In this document: in pieces, positions 42,799 to 51,870 of the stretch
How the letters are laid out: every line of letters starts with the position of its first letter
How positions within the stretch are numbered: position 1 is the stretch's first letter
From: an uncultured Prevotellaceae bacterium
GTDB lineage: Bacteria > Bacteroidota > Bacteroidia > Bacteroidales > Bacteroidaceae
Direction: 5' to 3'
Assembly (NCBI GenBank): GCA_900316985.1
Contig: ONFE01000016.1
Location: 47,636-111,635, forward strand
Length of the DNA stretch: 64,000 nucleotides
Notes under the pieces: generated by a model
Told to the model about the DNA's origin: nothing
The model's database searches: none
Seen by the model: the letters and a program-made list of their open reading frames with translations, nothing else
Translations under genes and position numbers: made by a program

Positions 42799-43289
42799 AA
42801 TATATCAGCACGCCGCTTGAATTCAACGAAGAAGGCACACGGATTCTGCGAGAGATTGACGACAGGATCAAAGTGCTCGACAATTTGGTAGAACTGATTG
42901 TCTTCACACCCCGTGGCTCGTTTGAAGCCGATCCTGATTTCGGCTTTGAATATTGGAATCATGAATATTCAAATGTTCATTATCGCGAATTCAATAACAG
43001 TCAAACTGGAAGAGGTGCACGGGGTATTCAGAATGAGGTAACAAAGAAAGAATGCGAAGACAGCATCAAAAACAGTCTGGCTTCTTATGAGCCTCTGCTG
43101 AAAAATGTTTCCGTATCCATAGAACTGGATACTGCTGCAGACAAGCAACTGCGGCGCAGAAACACAAATTCCAAATATGAAGTTGATGTCATTGTGGAGG
43201 GAAACCTTGACGATGGATTAGGCACTAAATTCCCATATAGAAAAGAGGTAACGTTCCTAATAGAACCAACCGTTAAAAGATACAGATAA
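42795..43289 (+). CDS. tssE: T6SS baseplate wedge protein TssE (gp25-like)
   Basis: Protein of 164 aa with the gp25 signature: an N-terminal helix (RILREIDDRIKVLDNLVELI), then FTPRGSFEADPDFGFEYWNH containing the conserved Arg-Gly and Asp-Phe-Gly, and a C-terminal strand region with SVSIELDTAAD. It helps start sheath assembly at the baseplate together with TssF and TssG. Four-base overlap with tssK and 14 bp to tssF support one translational unit. Confidence 0.85.
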   Translation: MKYISTPLEFNEEGTRILREIDDRIKVLDNLVELIVFTPRGSFEADPDFGFEYWNHEYSNVHYREFNNSQTGRGARGIQNEVTKKECEDSIKNSLASYEPLLKNVSVSIELDTAADKQLRRRNTNSKYEVDVIVEGNLDDGLGTKFPYRKEVTFLIEPTVKRYR

Positions 43290-43303
43290 AAAGCACCCGA
43301 CAT

Positions 43304-45094
43304 ATGGATGTAGATATTGAAAAAAGGCTGAACGATGCCATAGAGTCGCTGCAAAAGATGTCTGAAGAAGACATCAGTTTTCAGCAAATGGACCCTGTAG
43401 CCAGAATGATGCTGGTAGCATTGGTATCAGAAGCACAAAAGATTCAAGACTATGCCGATGACATGGCACAACGCATTGTGGAACGATTCTGCTCAGATTT
43501 CATTCCAAGGCGTAAGGTAGAAGCTACCCCTGCCGTTTGTCTGCTAAATCCCATCGTAAAGGCGACTCAGGACGACCTGATTTCCAGTGTCGGCTCCGGA
43601 GCTATGTTCTCCTATAAGATTGAAGGGCTGAAGCAACCACTCAACTACATTCCGATATTCAACACCACACTTATCCCTCATCAGTATCTCTATATTCTTA
43701 ATCACAACCTGATGAAATTTGCTGATCAGCGATTCAGCATTGACAGCCGAAAGCCCAATCGCCTATGGGTTGGCATCAGGACTGATGCAGAAATAGAATG
43801 TCTGAAAGGATTGTCTATCTTTATCAAAGGAACAAAAGGTATCGTTCCTGAACATATTTACGCAGGTGCTGACGGACGCGAACTTGACTTTGCCACCATT
43901 CTGGAAATGGAAAACATCGAGATGGCAGAGCCTTTCGACGCGCAGCAGGCATCTGGTCAGATGTTCTCCTTTATTGAATCATGGAAAGAGTCTCTGTTGA
44001 ATATGGATGATGCGACACTCATTTATATTACCGACAAGACCAACGATCGTGACACCTTCAAGCCGAGAGCTTATCCGCGTGATTTCCAACAATGGTTGGA
44101 AAGCGAGAAACTGGACAGTTTCCAATCAAACACCGTATGGCTCCGCCTGGACTTCCCCGAAGAATTCACTGTTCCGGAGACTTGTGAGATTATACTCAAT
44201 GTAATCCCAGTAACTAATATCGACGTTTGCAGTCTGATGCTGACCCAGTCTCAGCCCATTGCCAAACTACAGAAACTGGATGAGTCCTTCTTTTTGCAGA
44301 TATTGGAAACTACGACCTCTGCCAACCAGCAGGGATTCAATACGCTAAAAGATGAAATCATCGTCCGAGACTTTGACGCAACATGCTATGACAATGGTGC
44401 GCTTTACCGTGAGGTGCGGACACTCTACAACCACTTCATCGATGACTATTACGCTTTCATAGAATACAACGGTATCAAGGACGGAGAAGTATTGAAACAA
44501 TTGCGTGAAACCATCAACAAACTGGGAAAGAGCGTAGGAACACAAAACGCCAAGTTCAATTTCAACAGTGGAACTTACGTAATGAAGAACATGAACCAGT
44601 ATCCTCCCACGTCTTCAACAAAAGTTTCCTATATCACAACTCAAGGTCGCATCGGAAATACTCCACGCGAAGGTCAATTTATGGACAACCGACGTCTACC
44701 TGCTCTAGAGCAGAAGGTGCCTATTGTAGTTTCGGGTATGGGCGGCATGGACAAGGCTTCTGCCGATGAGCGTTACGAACAACTGCGGTATTATTCACTC
44801 ACCAATGACCGGCTCTATACGCGTATGGATGTGGATGCCTTCCTAAGGAAAGAAATCATGGCTGAATTCGGAAAAGAGGAGTTCCGCCGCATTTTCATAA
44901 AGACTTCTATTGGAGGTGCCGCTGGAAGTGACTATGTGCATCGCGGACTCTATGTCGACATTGAATTTAAGGACAAGAAGAATTACTTGCATGCCGATGA
45001 GATGTCGTTTGACAATCTGATGCGCCAGAAGATTATCAACAAGTCGTGCATTGCCATGCCCATCATCGTCACGCTGAAAAACCTGGAAGATTAA
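43304..45094 (+). CDS. tssF: T6SS baseplate protein TssF
   Basis: Protein of 596 aa, the usual size for TssF. The N-terminal region matches the family layout: DPVARMMLVALVSEAQKIQD, then RIVERFCSDFIPRRKVEATP and the baseplate-like PAVCLLNPIVKATQDDLISS, with several beta-rich modules after that. It should form the trifurcation unit of the wedge with TssG and TssE. The gene lies directly after tssE, the standard order in T6SS loci. Confidence 0.85.
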   Translation: MDVDIEKRLNDAIESLQKMSEEDISFQQMDPVARMMLVALVSEAQKIQDYADDMAQRIVERFCSDFIPRRKVEATPAVCLLNPIVKATQDDLISSVGSGAMFSYKIEGLKQPLNYIPIFNTTLIPHQYLYILNHNLMKFADQRFSIDSRKPNRLWVGIRTDAEIECLKGLSIFIKGTKGIVPEHIYAGADGRELDFATILEMENIEMAEPFDAQQASGQMFSFIESWKESLLNMDDATLIYITDKTNDRDTFKPRAYPRDFQQWLESEKLDSFQSNTVWLRLDFPEEFTVPETCEIILNVIPVTNIDVCSLMLTQSQPIAKLQKLDESFFLQILETTTSANQQGFNTLKDEIIVRDFDATCYDNGALYREVRTLYNHFIDDYYAFIEYNGIKDGEVLKQLRETINKLGKSVGTQNAKFNFNSGTYVMKNMNQYPPTSSTKVSYITTQGRIGNTPREGQFMDNRRLPALEQKVPIVVSGMGGMDKASADERYEQLRYYSLTNDRLYTRMDVDAFLRKEIMAEFGKEEFRRIFIKTSIGGAAGSDYVHRGLYVDIEFKDKKNYLHADEMSFDNLMRQKIINKSCIAMPIIVTLKNLED

Positions 45095-45096
45095 AC

Positions 45097-45852
45097 ATGA
45101 TGCATTTTAAGGCTTCAGATGTTCCTGTTGAGAATTCCTTTGTGAAGAGCATTCAGGAAAAGCTGAATATCATCCGCGCAAAGATTCATGGCGGATGGGA
45201 ATATCTTATTCCTGACGGGAAGTTCGACAGGAGAACAGAAGAAGCCGTGCACGCCTTTCAGATATACAAGAACGTCTTTCCCGTTACTGGCGAACTGGAT
45301 ATGAGTACCATCAATGGGATCAATGAAACTTTCAGGGAGCAAATCATGCTTCCCGCCTTTACCAAGCCTACAGCCGTTGAATGGCTTGAAAAACCGATAG
45401 GACCTCCCAAAAGCCAGCTCTTCCAACGACAGCCATGGGAAATATCCAGATTCCAGACTCCGACAATGCGTATTGAGTCAATCGCAAAAATGGAACTGAA
45501 GAAACTTTGGGAAAAAGAAGACTGTTCTATCGGTGAACTATTTATCGACAAGAAGTTTTTCTCTTTTACACTGGACAAGAACAACTTCCCTAAGGGTAAA
45601 TACAAAGTTAACATTGACCCAAAGAAACAACTGATTATCATAAAGGATGTGCCTGGCTTCATCAATGGCCAAGCCACAATCAGTCCTGATGACCCTTTCG
45701 GACGATCGGACAATTGTATATTCATATGTAACAGTGCTGATCCAAGCTGCCTTGAACTTGACAGCATTCGAAATGTCGGGAATGAGGCTGTCTACGAAAA
45801 GATTCTCGCTATCCTTAAGTCCGTTGACACTATAACACTAACTATTGACTGA
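45097..45852 (+). CDS. Peptidoglycan-binding-like protein of the T6SS locus
   Basis: Protein of 251 aa from ATG 45097, two bases after the tssF stop; the longer frame overlaps tssF without need. Residues about 10-75 resemble a PG_binding_1 domain (FVKSIQEKLNIIRAKIHGGW, FDRRTEEAVHAFQIYKNVFP, TGELDMSTINGI). The C-terminal half resembles the DUF5675-type beta fold (CSIGELFIDKKFFSFTLDKN). No signal peptide is present, so any cell-wall contact would require secretion through the T6SS itself, for example as a cargo or needle part. It ends one base before the GH73 start. Function unproven. Confidence 0.6.
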   Translation: MMHFKASDVPVENSFVKSIQEKLNIIRAKIHGGWEYLIPDGKFDRRTEEAVHAFQIYKNVFPVTGELDMSTINGINETFREQIMLPAFTKPTAVEWLEKPIGPPKSQLFQRQPWEISRFQTPTMRIESIAKMELKKLWEKEDCSIGELFIDKKFFSFTLDKNNFPKGKYKVNIDPKKQLIIIKDVPGFINGQATISPDDPFGRSDNCIFICNSADPSCLELDSIRNVGNEAVYEKILAILKSVDTITLTID

Positions 45853-45853
45853 A

Positions 45854-46849
45854 ATGAACCGTATTTCATACATTACCAAAAGACTGTCTCTCGTCATTTT
45901 CGCCCTATGCATCTTTGCACCGGTCTGGTCTCAGTCGTCTGCCGATATCCGTTCCTATATTGCACGATTTAAGCAGGCAGCACTTGAACAGGAGAAAGCA
46001 TACGGAGTGCCAGCCTCTATTACGCTGGCACAAGGAATTCTCGAATCGGGTGCAGGAAAGAGTGGACTTACACGCATTGCCAATAACCACTTTGGCATCA
46101 AAGCCCTGGGCGGATGGACAGGCAAAATATATCAGGCATGGGACGATGAGCCGCAGAAAAGCCGTTTTCGCTGGTACAACTCTGCTTCCGAATCCTATCG
46201 TGACCACTCCCTCTTCCTACGTAACAACAGCCGTTATCGCAGTCTGTTTTCCAAAAGTGTATATGATTATAGAGGTTGGGCCATCGGTCTTCAGAAAGCA
46301 GGTTATGCCACAGCCAAGAACTATGCATCTGCCCTCATAGGATTCATCGACTGTTACCAACTCTACGCCGTTAATGGTGGCGTCAAACTACGTGCTGGAA
46401 AAACGGTCACCATCAAGAGATACGTAAAGGAGAAGCCTGTCTTTGATGAAGACTGTCAACTCGATGAGGATGAGGAAAGTGAAGAACAGGAAGTAGTGAA
46501 AAAGGCCGTACAACGATTTGTCGTGGAAATCAATGAAGTGAGATGCACTATTCTATATCCTGGTGAAACCATCTCTTCCGTTGCCATGCGCTATGATATT
46601 CCCAAGAAGAAAATTCTGGAATTCAATGAAGTCACCAGCGAACAGGACTTCCACGAAGGCGACATTGTATTCCTTGCCAAGAAGAAAAGTAAGTTCAATG
46701 GTGCACAAGACTACTACAGGGTGAAGCCCGATGACACGCTCTATTCCATCGCACAGAACTACGGTATCAAACTGGCCAATCTGGCAAAAATGAACGATAA
46801 GGACTTCTTCTCCAGCCTAAGAGAAGGGGAAAGAATAAGACTTAAATAA
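45854..46849 (+). CDS. T6SS-associated glucosaminidase (GH73) with LysM
   Basis: Exported peptidoglycan hydrolase of 331 aa. The signal peptide ends near PVWSQS. The GH73/FlgJ-type domain (about 30-175) has the catalytic Glu64 in ITLAQGILESGAGKSGL, then NNHFGIKALGGWTGKIYQAW and a conserved tail NYASALIGFIDCYQLYAVN. Two LysM-like segments follow, the last being YYRVKPDDTLYSIAQNYGIK. Dedicated wall hydrolases are used by many T6SSs to open the peptidoglycan for the apparatus, which fits its place between baseplate and regulatory genes. Start ATG 45854 follows the previous stop by one base. Confidence 0.85.
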   Translation: MNRISYITKRLSLVIFALCIFAPVWSQSSADIRSYIARFKQAALEQEKAYGVPASITLAQGILESGAGKSGLTRIANNHFGIKALGGWTGKIYQAWDDEPQKSRFRWYNSASESYRDHSLFLRNNSRYRSLFSKSVYDYRGWAIGLQKAGYATAKNYASALIGFIDCYQLYAVNGGVKLRAGKTVTIKRYVKEKPVFDEDCQLDEDEESEEQEVVKKAVQRFVVEINEVRCTILYPGETISSVAMRYDIPKKKILEFNEVTSEQDFHEGDIVFLAKKKSKFNGAQDYYRVKPDDTLYSIAQNYGIKLANLAKMNDKDFFSSLREGERIRLK

Positions 46850-46862
46850 AATAATAGATATT

Positions 46863-48386
46863 ATGAATAGATTCGAACAGTTTGCCAAAGGAGGCGGACT
46901 CTTTGACGGGCGTTATAAACTCCTGCGCCCACTAAGTACAGAAGGCGGCAGCGCCGATGTGTGGCTAGCCTTGGATGCTAACACTGTAAATGACAAAGAG
47001 AGGTTGCTTAAGGAAGAACCTCTCACCACAGAGGATCTCGATGTGCTTCAGGGTCTGATGGTAGCCATTAAGGTTTACCGTCCTAAGAATGCACTCGACA
47101 TAGAAGGCGAGCAGCAGTTTAGGGATGAATTCAAGATTGTGTATAACTGCCACCATGCCAACCTGATTCACCCCACCCATTTTTCCATCTTCCAGGAAAC
47201 GCCCTACCTTGTACTGCCCTATTGCAAGAAAGGCTCCTCTGAGATGCTCATTGGCAAGTTGACCGACAATGACGACTTATGGAAATTCATCGGCGACGTC
47301 AGTTCCGGATTGGCTTACCTCCATGCCTGCTATCCGCCCATCATTCACCAGGATGTGAAACCTGCCAATGTACTCATTGACGACAATCACAACTATGCCA
47401 TCACCGACTTCGGTATCAGCGCGAACTTTGGCAGCCGCCATCAATATTATTACGATGATGAGCATACGGGCACTCTGGCTTATATGGCTCCAGAGCGTTT
47501 CATGGATGATCCCGTTCCGATGGAAGAGAGTGATATCTGGGCCTTGGGAGCAACCATCTATGAAATTATTACCGGCCACGTTCCGTATGGAGAGGAAGGT
47601 GGACAGAACCAGCATAAGGGAAAAGTCACACTCACCTTCCCTTCCGGGGTAGGTGCCGACATCCAGAGACTTATCTGTGCCTGTCTCGACTACGACCCGC
47701 AGAAACGTCCTACAGCCAAACAACTTAGTGAGATTGCCCATTTGAAGCAATATCCCATCAAGAAATCGAGCATATGGCCAAAGATTCTCATTCCTTTTGC
47801 ACTCATTGCGGCTGCAGTAGCAGTATTCTTCCTGACACGCCCTGCATCCGAACCCGTGGCTCCACTGGAAAGACCTAAGGTATCAGCCGAAACACTTGAG
47901 CATATCTATGACAGGGCTGTCAAACTTGCCGACAGCAATGTGCCCGACAGCGTCCTCGCAGGCATCAATCTTTTGGACAGCCTTTCCGCAGTAAGGTATA
48001 TGCCTGCTATTTACGAGTTGGCACACACCTATGGTTGGTATGGAGACAATGACACCGTCTCCATGAACCGAAAGAAAATGCTGGGCATCCAGCTGGGAAA
48101 TCCCAATGTGGATTCGAGAGCACAGAATCTTGCCGCTTTTCTGCCTAAGGAGGACAAATACAACCAGAAAGCCATCCGTTGCTATGAAAGGATTGTCGAA
48201 CAGCCCGACTCTGCATACAATGAAATGAAAATGGATGCAGCCTATCGTCTAGGCATCTATTACCTCTATTACACACGCAATGTACCATTGGCACGAAAGT
48301 CATTCCTCAAGAGTCAGGAACTGGCTACACAGCTCAAGGACCAGTCGATGCTCGACCGCATCGCCATTGCTCTTTCTGAATTATAA
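46863..48386 (+). CDS. Membrane Ser/Thr protein kinase (PpkA-like)
   Basis: Hanks-type kinase of 507 aa. The Gly-rich loop is STEGGSADVWLA, the ATP lysine is Lys70 in VAIKVYRP, the catalytic loop is His162-Gln163-Asp164 in IIHQDVKPANVLI (HQD in place of the common HRD), the metal site is Asp182 in TDFGIS, and MAPERF ends the activation loop. One TM segment (ILIPFALIAAAVAVFFLT, about 305-322) leads to an extracytoplasmic domain of about 180 residues with TPR/Sel1-like helices. In other T6SSs a kinase of this layout phosphorylates an FHA protein to trigger firing. Here the FHA-like end of the protein at 37251 is the obvious candidate substrate. Confidence 0.87.
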   Translation: MNRFEQFAKGGGLFDGRYKLLRPLSTEGGSADVWLALDANTVNDKERLLKEEPLTTEDLDVLQGLMVAIKVYRPKNALDIEGEQQFRDEFKIVYNCHHANLIHPTHFSIFQETPYLVLPYCKKGSSEMLIGKLTDNDDLWKFIGDVSSGLAYLHACYPPIIHQDVKPANVLIDDNHNYAITDFGISANFGSRHQYYYDDEHTGTLAYMAPERFMDDPVPMEESDIWALGATIYEIITGHVPYGEEGGQNQHKGKVTLTFPSGVGADIQRLICACLDYDPQKRPTAKQLSEIAHLKQYPIKKSSIWPKILIPFALIAAAVAVFFLTRPASEPVAPLERPKVSAETLEHIYDRAVKLADSNVPDSVLAGINLLDSLSAVRYMPAIYELAHTYGWYGDNDTVSMNRKKMLGIQLGNPNVDSRAQNLAAFLPKEDKYNQKAIRCYERIVEQPDSAYNEMKMDAAYRLGIYYLYYTRNVPLARKSFLKSQELATQLKDQSMLDRIAIALSEL

Positions 48387-48403
48387 GAAATCAACTTAAA
48401 CTC

Positions 48404-50146
48404 ATGAACTGTATGGATATGAAAAAGACACTTTTTTGCCTGTGTGTACTGCTGGCTTCGGCCATAGCCTCACAAGCACAGATAGCACATTGGCTCGCTC
48501 CTCTCAAGTTCGACAAAGTGATGCGGGAGGACGGTATGGGTATGTTCATATGCAAATATGGAAATACCACAGATATGTGGAACAGCAAAGGTCGGCAGGT
48601 AGGCAACACTTTGGAAGATGTTGTCGCCTTCCACGAAAAGAAGGGAATTACACTGAAGCCAGGCACCGATATCATTTCAGGATTCTTTGACCTGGGAGGT
48701 AACAAATTTGTGACCCTGTCAAAATGCCGTGTAGCCCATAACTACCCTTATTTCTCTGAAGGCTATCTTCTGGTGCGCAATGGCAGTATGTATTGCTTCC
48801 TCAATGATAACGGCAGCCTTGTGTTCGAGATTTACGATCAATGCATGCCATTCCAGCAGGGTTATGCTGCCGGTTCCTATTATGAAAGTTTCAAGAACAA
48901 AAAGGGACCATATTGGGTATATACCTCTACCAGCGGTGAATTTATGCCCGTATCACTTAACGGACAGAAGTTGGCTAAAGGTGAAATGGAATATGCATCA
49001 TCGTTCAACGACAAGGGCAACAGTATCGTCGTAACGGGCGGAAAGGTATATTATTGCGACAAAAATAGTTGGCAACTCCGTCCTGTCATTGAAGGTGAAG
49101 ACGTCACTGCCGGCCCCGATGTGATATCCCAGATGAAGTCCGAGGGTGACAACCGCGTCATCTTCACGGCTCAGAGCAATAGCGGTCCGGTTGTTTTCAC
49201 GCTCAGTAACCTCCATGTGCCCATCTCTGTCGAGCATAACGGAAATACAGTAAAATTCACCAATGCTTTCGACGAGAAGCCCTTGGTAACCAATCTGGCC
49301 ATCGATGGAAAATCCTCACGCAAGGGTCTTCTTTTCAAAGGAAATCCTCTGCTCCCACCACAGTTTGATGAGCTTCAGATAGAAAAGGAGAATTCTGTTT
49401 TGGCTAAGATTGGTGATAAATGGGGCGTGTTGGGTGTTGACCCCGATGAGAAACTCAAAGTGACCATGAATGACGGTAAGGATATGGCTTTCCGACATGA
49501 AACCTTTGAGACTGTTATCCGCGTGGACATGCCTTCTTATATTCCACCAGGAAACACGGAACTCGTTGTTGACGACCATCTTAAAATAAAAGTCGACGAA
49601 GCATCCACCGTTACGAATAAGACTATCAACGGTAACTATGCTGAATTCAAATGCGAACTGCCTTTCCCGGAGCAACTCCCTGACAAGCCCGTAGAGTTGG
49701 TATATCCCATTCAGGTTAGATACGACGGCATCTTGTCACCCGTCATACCCGTATCCGTCAAGGCCTGGCATCTGAAATACTATAACGTGAACATCACCGA
49801 CATTCGCAATGCCGGCAGTCAGGTCACCTTTACCATTAATATCACGAAGGAAGAAAACCAGCCAGGAGAGACCGACTATCCATTTACCGTCAGTGTAGAT
49901 GCCGGAAAGGCAAAGGCTGCTCTTGAAAAGAATTCCGAGATTCGCTACAGGTGCACGCTTTCTTCATATACCAACGGAACTACCGTCAGGGTGAAGATCC
50001 ACGAACAGGGCTGTCCGCCAGCCATTTTCCCCTTTGTAGTTTCACATTCTCGTCCCGCTGCATCCAGCAAGGGCAAGCCCAGCAACAGCCAGGTTAAGAT
50101 TCAGAAGAAAGAGTCTGCTCCTTCTGTATCCAGAATCGTGCTTTAA
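48404..50146 (+). CDS. Exported WG-repeat-like protein of the T6SS locus
   Basis: Protein of 580 aa with a signal peptide (hydrophobic FCLCVLLASAIASQAQ); starts at 48404, 48413 or 48419 are all possible and change only the first residues. Residues about 25-330 look like loosely repeated WG/beta-propeller units (GMFICKYGNTTDMWNSKGRQ, FLNDNGSLVFEIYDQ, LAKIGDKWGVLGVDPDEK). The C-terminal half is strand-rich and Ig-like (VELVYPIQVRYDGILSPVIP), ending in a basic tail. No membrane anchor is seen, so it should be periplasmic or surface-exposed. It sits between the kinase and its phosphatase and may sense an envelope signal; the role is unknown. Confidence 0.72.
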   Translation: MNCMDMKKTLFCLCVLLASAIASQAQIAHWLAPLKFDKVMREDGMGMFICKYGNTTDMWNSKGRQVGNTLEDVVAFHEKKGITLKPGTDIISGFFDLGGNKFVTLSKCRVAHNYPYFSEGYLLVRNGSMYCFLNDNGSLVFEIYDQCMPFQQGYAAGSYYESFKNKKGPYWVYTSTSGEFMPVSLNGQKLAKGEMEYASSFNDKGNSIVVTGGKVYYCDKNSWQLRPVIEGEDVTAGPDVISQMKSEGDNRVIFTAQSNSGPVVFTLSNLHVPISVEHNGNTVKFTNAFDEKPLVTNLAIDGKSSRKGLLFKGNPLLPPQFDELQIEKENSVLAKIGDKWGVLGVDPDEKLKVTMNDGKDMAFRHETFETVIRVDMPSYIPPGNTELVVDDHLKIKVDEASTVTNKTINGNYAEFKCELPFPEQLPDKPVELVYPIQVRYDGILSPVIPVSVKAWHLKYYNVNITDIRNAGSQVTFTINITKEENQPGETDYPFTVSVDAGKAKAALEKNSEIRYRCTLSSYTNGTTVRVKIHEQGCPPAIFPFVVSHSRPAASSKGKPSNSQVKIQKKESAPSVSRIVL

Positions 50147-50164
50147 TCCATTATTTGCAAGACC

Positions 50165-51034
50165 ATGAAAATCAGAATATCTGCAATTACCGACAAAGGA
50201 AAAGAGCGCGAAATCAATCAGGACGCCTTTACATTATGTCCTGATTTAAGCAAACCGGACTGGACAATTGGCTGTATGGAAAAATACATGCCGCTGGGCA
50301 ATTATGGGACGCTAGTTGTGGTAGCCGATGGTATGGGAGGTGCTAATGCAGGAGAAGTTGCCTCAGCCCTCGCTGTTGAGACTGCCGCTAAGTATTTCAA
50401 TGTAGAAGAGCTTCCCAAGGCTATTTCCTCCAAAGATAAGGTCAAAGAGTTTATGATGGGATATTTCAAGGCGGCTGACACTGCCATTGAGAATCAAGTA
50501 TGGGATTGTCCGCATCAGGCAGGAATGGGTACAACCATCGTTCTCTGCTGGATTCTTGGTACAACGGCTCATATCGCCTGGTGCGGGGATAGTCGCTGCT
50601 ATGTTTTCAATCCCAAAACAGGACTCACTCCGCTCACGAAGGATCACTCTTACGTACAGGAACTCATTGATAAAGGGGAGATCACGGAGGAAGAAGCATT
50701 TACTCATCCCGATAATAACATCATCACCCGAGGACTTGGCGACATTGATTTCTGTGCAGAGCCGGACTACTTGGAATACGAAGTTAAGACATCTGACACC
50801 TTCTTGCTCTGTAGTGACGGTCTATGCGGCTACTGTCCCAACAGCCTCATCGAGAAAACGCTCTATGAGAACTATGGCGACATTGTTGCCTGCCAGGAGA
50901 TTCTACTCCAGCATGCACTCGATGCAGGAGGCTATGACAATATCTGCATCGCCATAGCATCTGCTATCGCTGATAACGAGGATTGTCCACGACCTTTGTC
51001 CTTTTGGCAAAAGTTCATGCTTAGGTTCCGCTAG
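50165..51034 (+). CDS. PP2C-family Ser/Thr phosphatase (PppA-like)
   Basis: Cytoplasmic PP2C phosphatase of 289 aa. Metal-binding and catalytic motifs: REINQDAF, VVVADGMGGANAGE, MGTTIVLCWI, AWCGDSRCYVF, TKDHSYVQELI, ITRGLG, FLLCSDGLCGY and the closing GGYDNICIAI. Such enzymes reverse kinase signalling in T6SS loci that use the threonine-phosphorylation pathway. It is the last gene of the block and a strong terminator follows 22 bp later. Confidence 0.9.
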   Translation: MKIRISAITDKGKEREINQDAFTLCPDLSKPDWTIGCMEKYMPLGNYGTLVVVADGMGGANAGEVASALAVETAAKYFNVEELPKAISSKDKVKEFMMGYFKAADTAIENQVWDCPHQAGMGTTIVLCWILGTTAHIAWCGDSRCYVFNPKTGLTPLTKDHSYVQELIDKGEITEEEAFTHPDNNIITRGLGDIDFCAEPDYLEYEVKTSDTFLLCSDGLCGYCPNSLIEKTLYENYGDIVACQEILLQHALDAGGYDNICIAIASAIADNEDCPRPLSFWQKFMLRFR

Positions 51035-51056
51035 AACTTAAAACCATCCAATTATA

Positions 51057-51097
51057 GCATCCCCCTGAAAGCAAATCTGTTTCAGGGGGATGCTTTT
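51057..51097 (+). terminator. Strong intrinsic terminator ending the T6SS block
   Basis: A 14-bp perfect stem, GCATCCCCCTGAAA (51057-51070) with its complement at 51080-51093, a 9-nt loop and a short T-run after it. It lies just behind the PP2C gene. Confidence 0.88.
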
Positions 51098-51152
51098 GCT
51101 ATGCTCTAAAACAAAAGTTCCTATAAGTCAACAACTTACAGGAACTTCAAAG

Positions 51153-51226
51153 TAGCGGGAGGGGGACCCGAACCCTCGACCTCCGGATTATGAATCCGAC
51201 GCTCTAACCAGCTGAGCTACCCCGCC
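51153..51226 (-). tRNA. tRNA-Met (anticodon CAT)
   Basis: Cloverleaf on the minus strand: acceptor GGCGGGG, D-arm GCTCAGCTGGTTAGAGC, anticodon loop TTCATAA, T-arm with GGTTCGGGTCC, discriminator A. CCA is not encoded. CAT could also be read as tRNA-Ile2 after modification, but the elongator-Met pattern fits better. Confidence 0.88.
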
Positions 51227-51293
51227 ATCGCTTGTTTAGCGGGTGCAAAGGTAAACAAAAATCTTAAATCGCCAAAATAAATCGGGAAAATAT

Positions 51294-51324
51294 TTTGTTT
51301 CTCGCGGAATTTTTCTTATATTTG
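51294..51324 (+). promoter_or_regulatory. Bacteroidota promoter of the START-like gene
   Basis: TTTG (51294-51297), 19 bp, TATATTTG (51317-51324), a perfect consensus 40 bp before the start codon. Confidence 0.72.
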
Positions 51325-51364
51325 CAACAAGAAATTTTTACAAACAGGCAAACTATTGACTGCG

Positions 51365-51757
51365 ATGGACAAAAAAAAAGTTATTTTCGAACATGAACTT
51401 CATTCGCGTTCCGCGAAGATTATCTGGCCGTTAATCAGTGCACCTGAAGGTCTGGCTAAATGGATAGCCGACGATGTGAAAAGAGATGGCGATGCCATGG
51501 AGTTCGCTTGGGGAGTGCCATGGAGGCACCATGAGACGAGAACAGCCACGGTGACCGAAGAACTGCAGCCAACCTTATTCAGATGGGTGTGGGATGATGA
51601 GGAAGACTATTTCGTGGAAATGAAGATAGAGAAAAGCGACATCACGGGCGACTATATACTGATTGTCACCGATTTCACGGACCTTGATGACGAAGAATGG
51701 CTCACAGCCGTCTGGGAAGGAAACTTCGAACGGTTGCATAACACCACAGGCTTGTAA
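51365..51757 (+). CDS. START-like (SRPBCC) domain protein
   Basis: Cytoplasmic protein of 130 aa from ATG 51365; the upstream TTG at 51356 adds three residues and is less likely. It reads as a single SRPBCC/AHSA1-type helix-grip domain: IFEHELHSRSAKIIWPLISA, PEGLAKWIADDV and a C-terminal helix EWLTAVWEGNFERLHN. This family binds a small hydrophobic ligand in Bacteroidota proteins of unknown role. It has its own consensus promoter and terminator. Confidence 0.75.
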   Translation: MDKKKVIFEHELHSRSAKIIWPLISAPEGLAKWIADDVKRDGDAMEFAWGVPWRHHETRTATVTEELQPTLFRWVWDDEEDYFVEMKIEKSDITGDYILIVTDFTDLDDEEWLTAVWEGNFERLHNTTGL

Positions 51758-51762
51758 ATAGT

Positions 51763-51850
51763 AAAGAATGAAGAACGAAGAATATAAAAGATGTTATTTT
51801 TGAACGGCAAAAATAAATTCTTCATTCTTCATTCTTCATTCTTCTTTTTT
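51763..51850 (+). terminator. Terminator hairpin built from TTCATTC heptamers
   Basis: An A/G-rich arm (51763-51783) pairs over about 20 bp with a T/C-rich arm of tandem TTCATTC heptamers (from 51818), and a T-tract runs from 51844. The heptamers allow several pairing registers. The T-tract abuts the lptF -7 box. Confidence 0.6.
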
Positions 51851-51855
51851 TTATA

Positions 51856-51863
51856 TACCTTTG
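51856..51863 (+). promoter_or_regulatory. Putative -7 box of lptF/G
   Basis: TACCTTTG matches TAnnTTTG and ends only 7 bp before the ATG at 51871, so the transcript may be leaderless or nearly so. Confidence 0.55.
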
Positions 51864-51870
51864 CAGCCTG

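Noticed and set aside
51153-51226. Attachment site at the tRNA
   Set aside because: No direct repeat of the tRNA 3' end, integrase or island is seen nearby.
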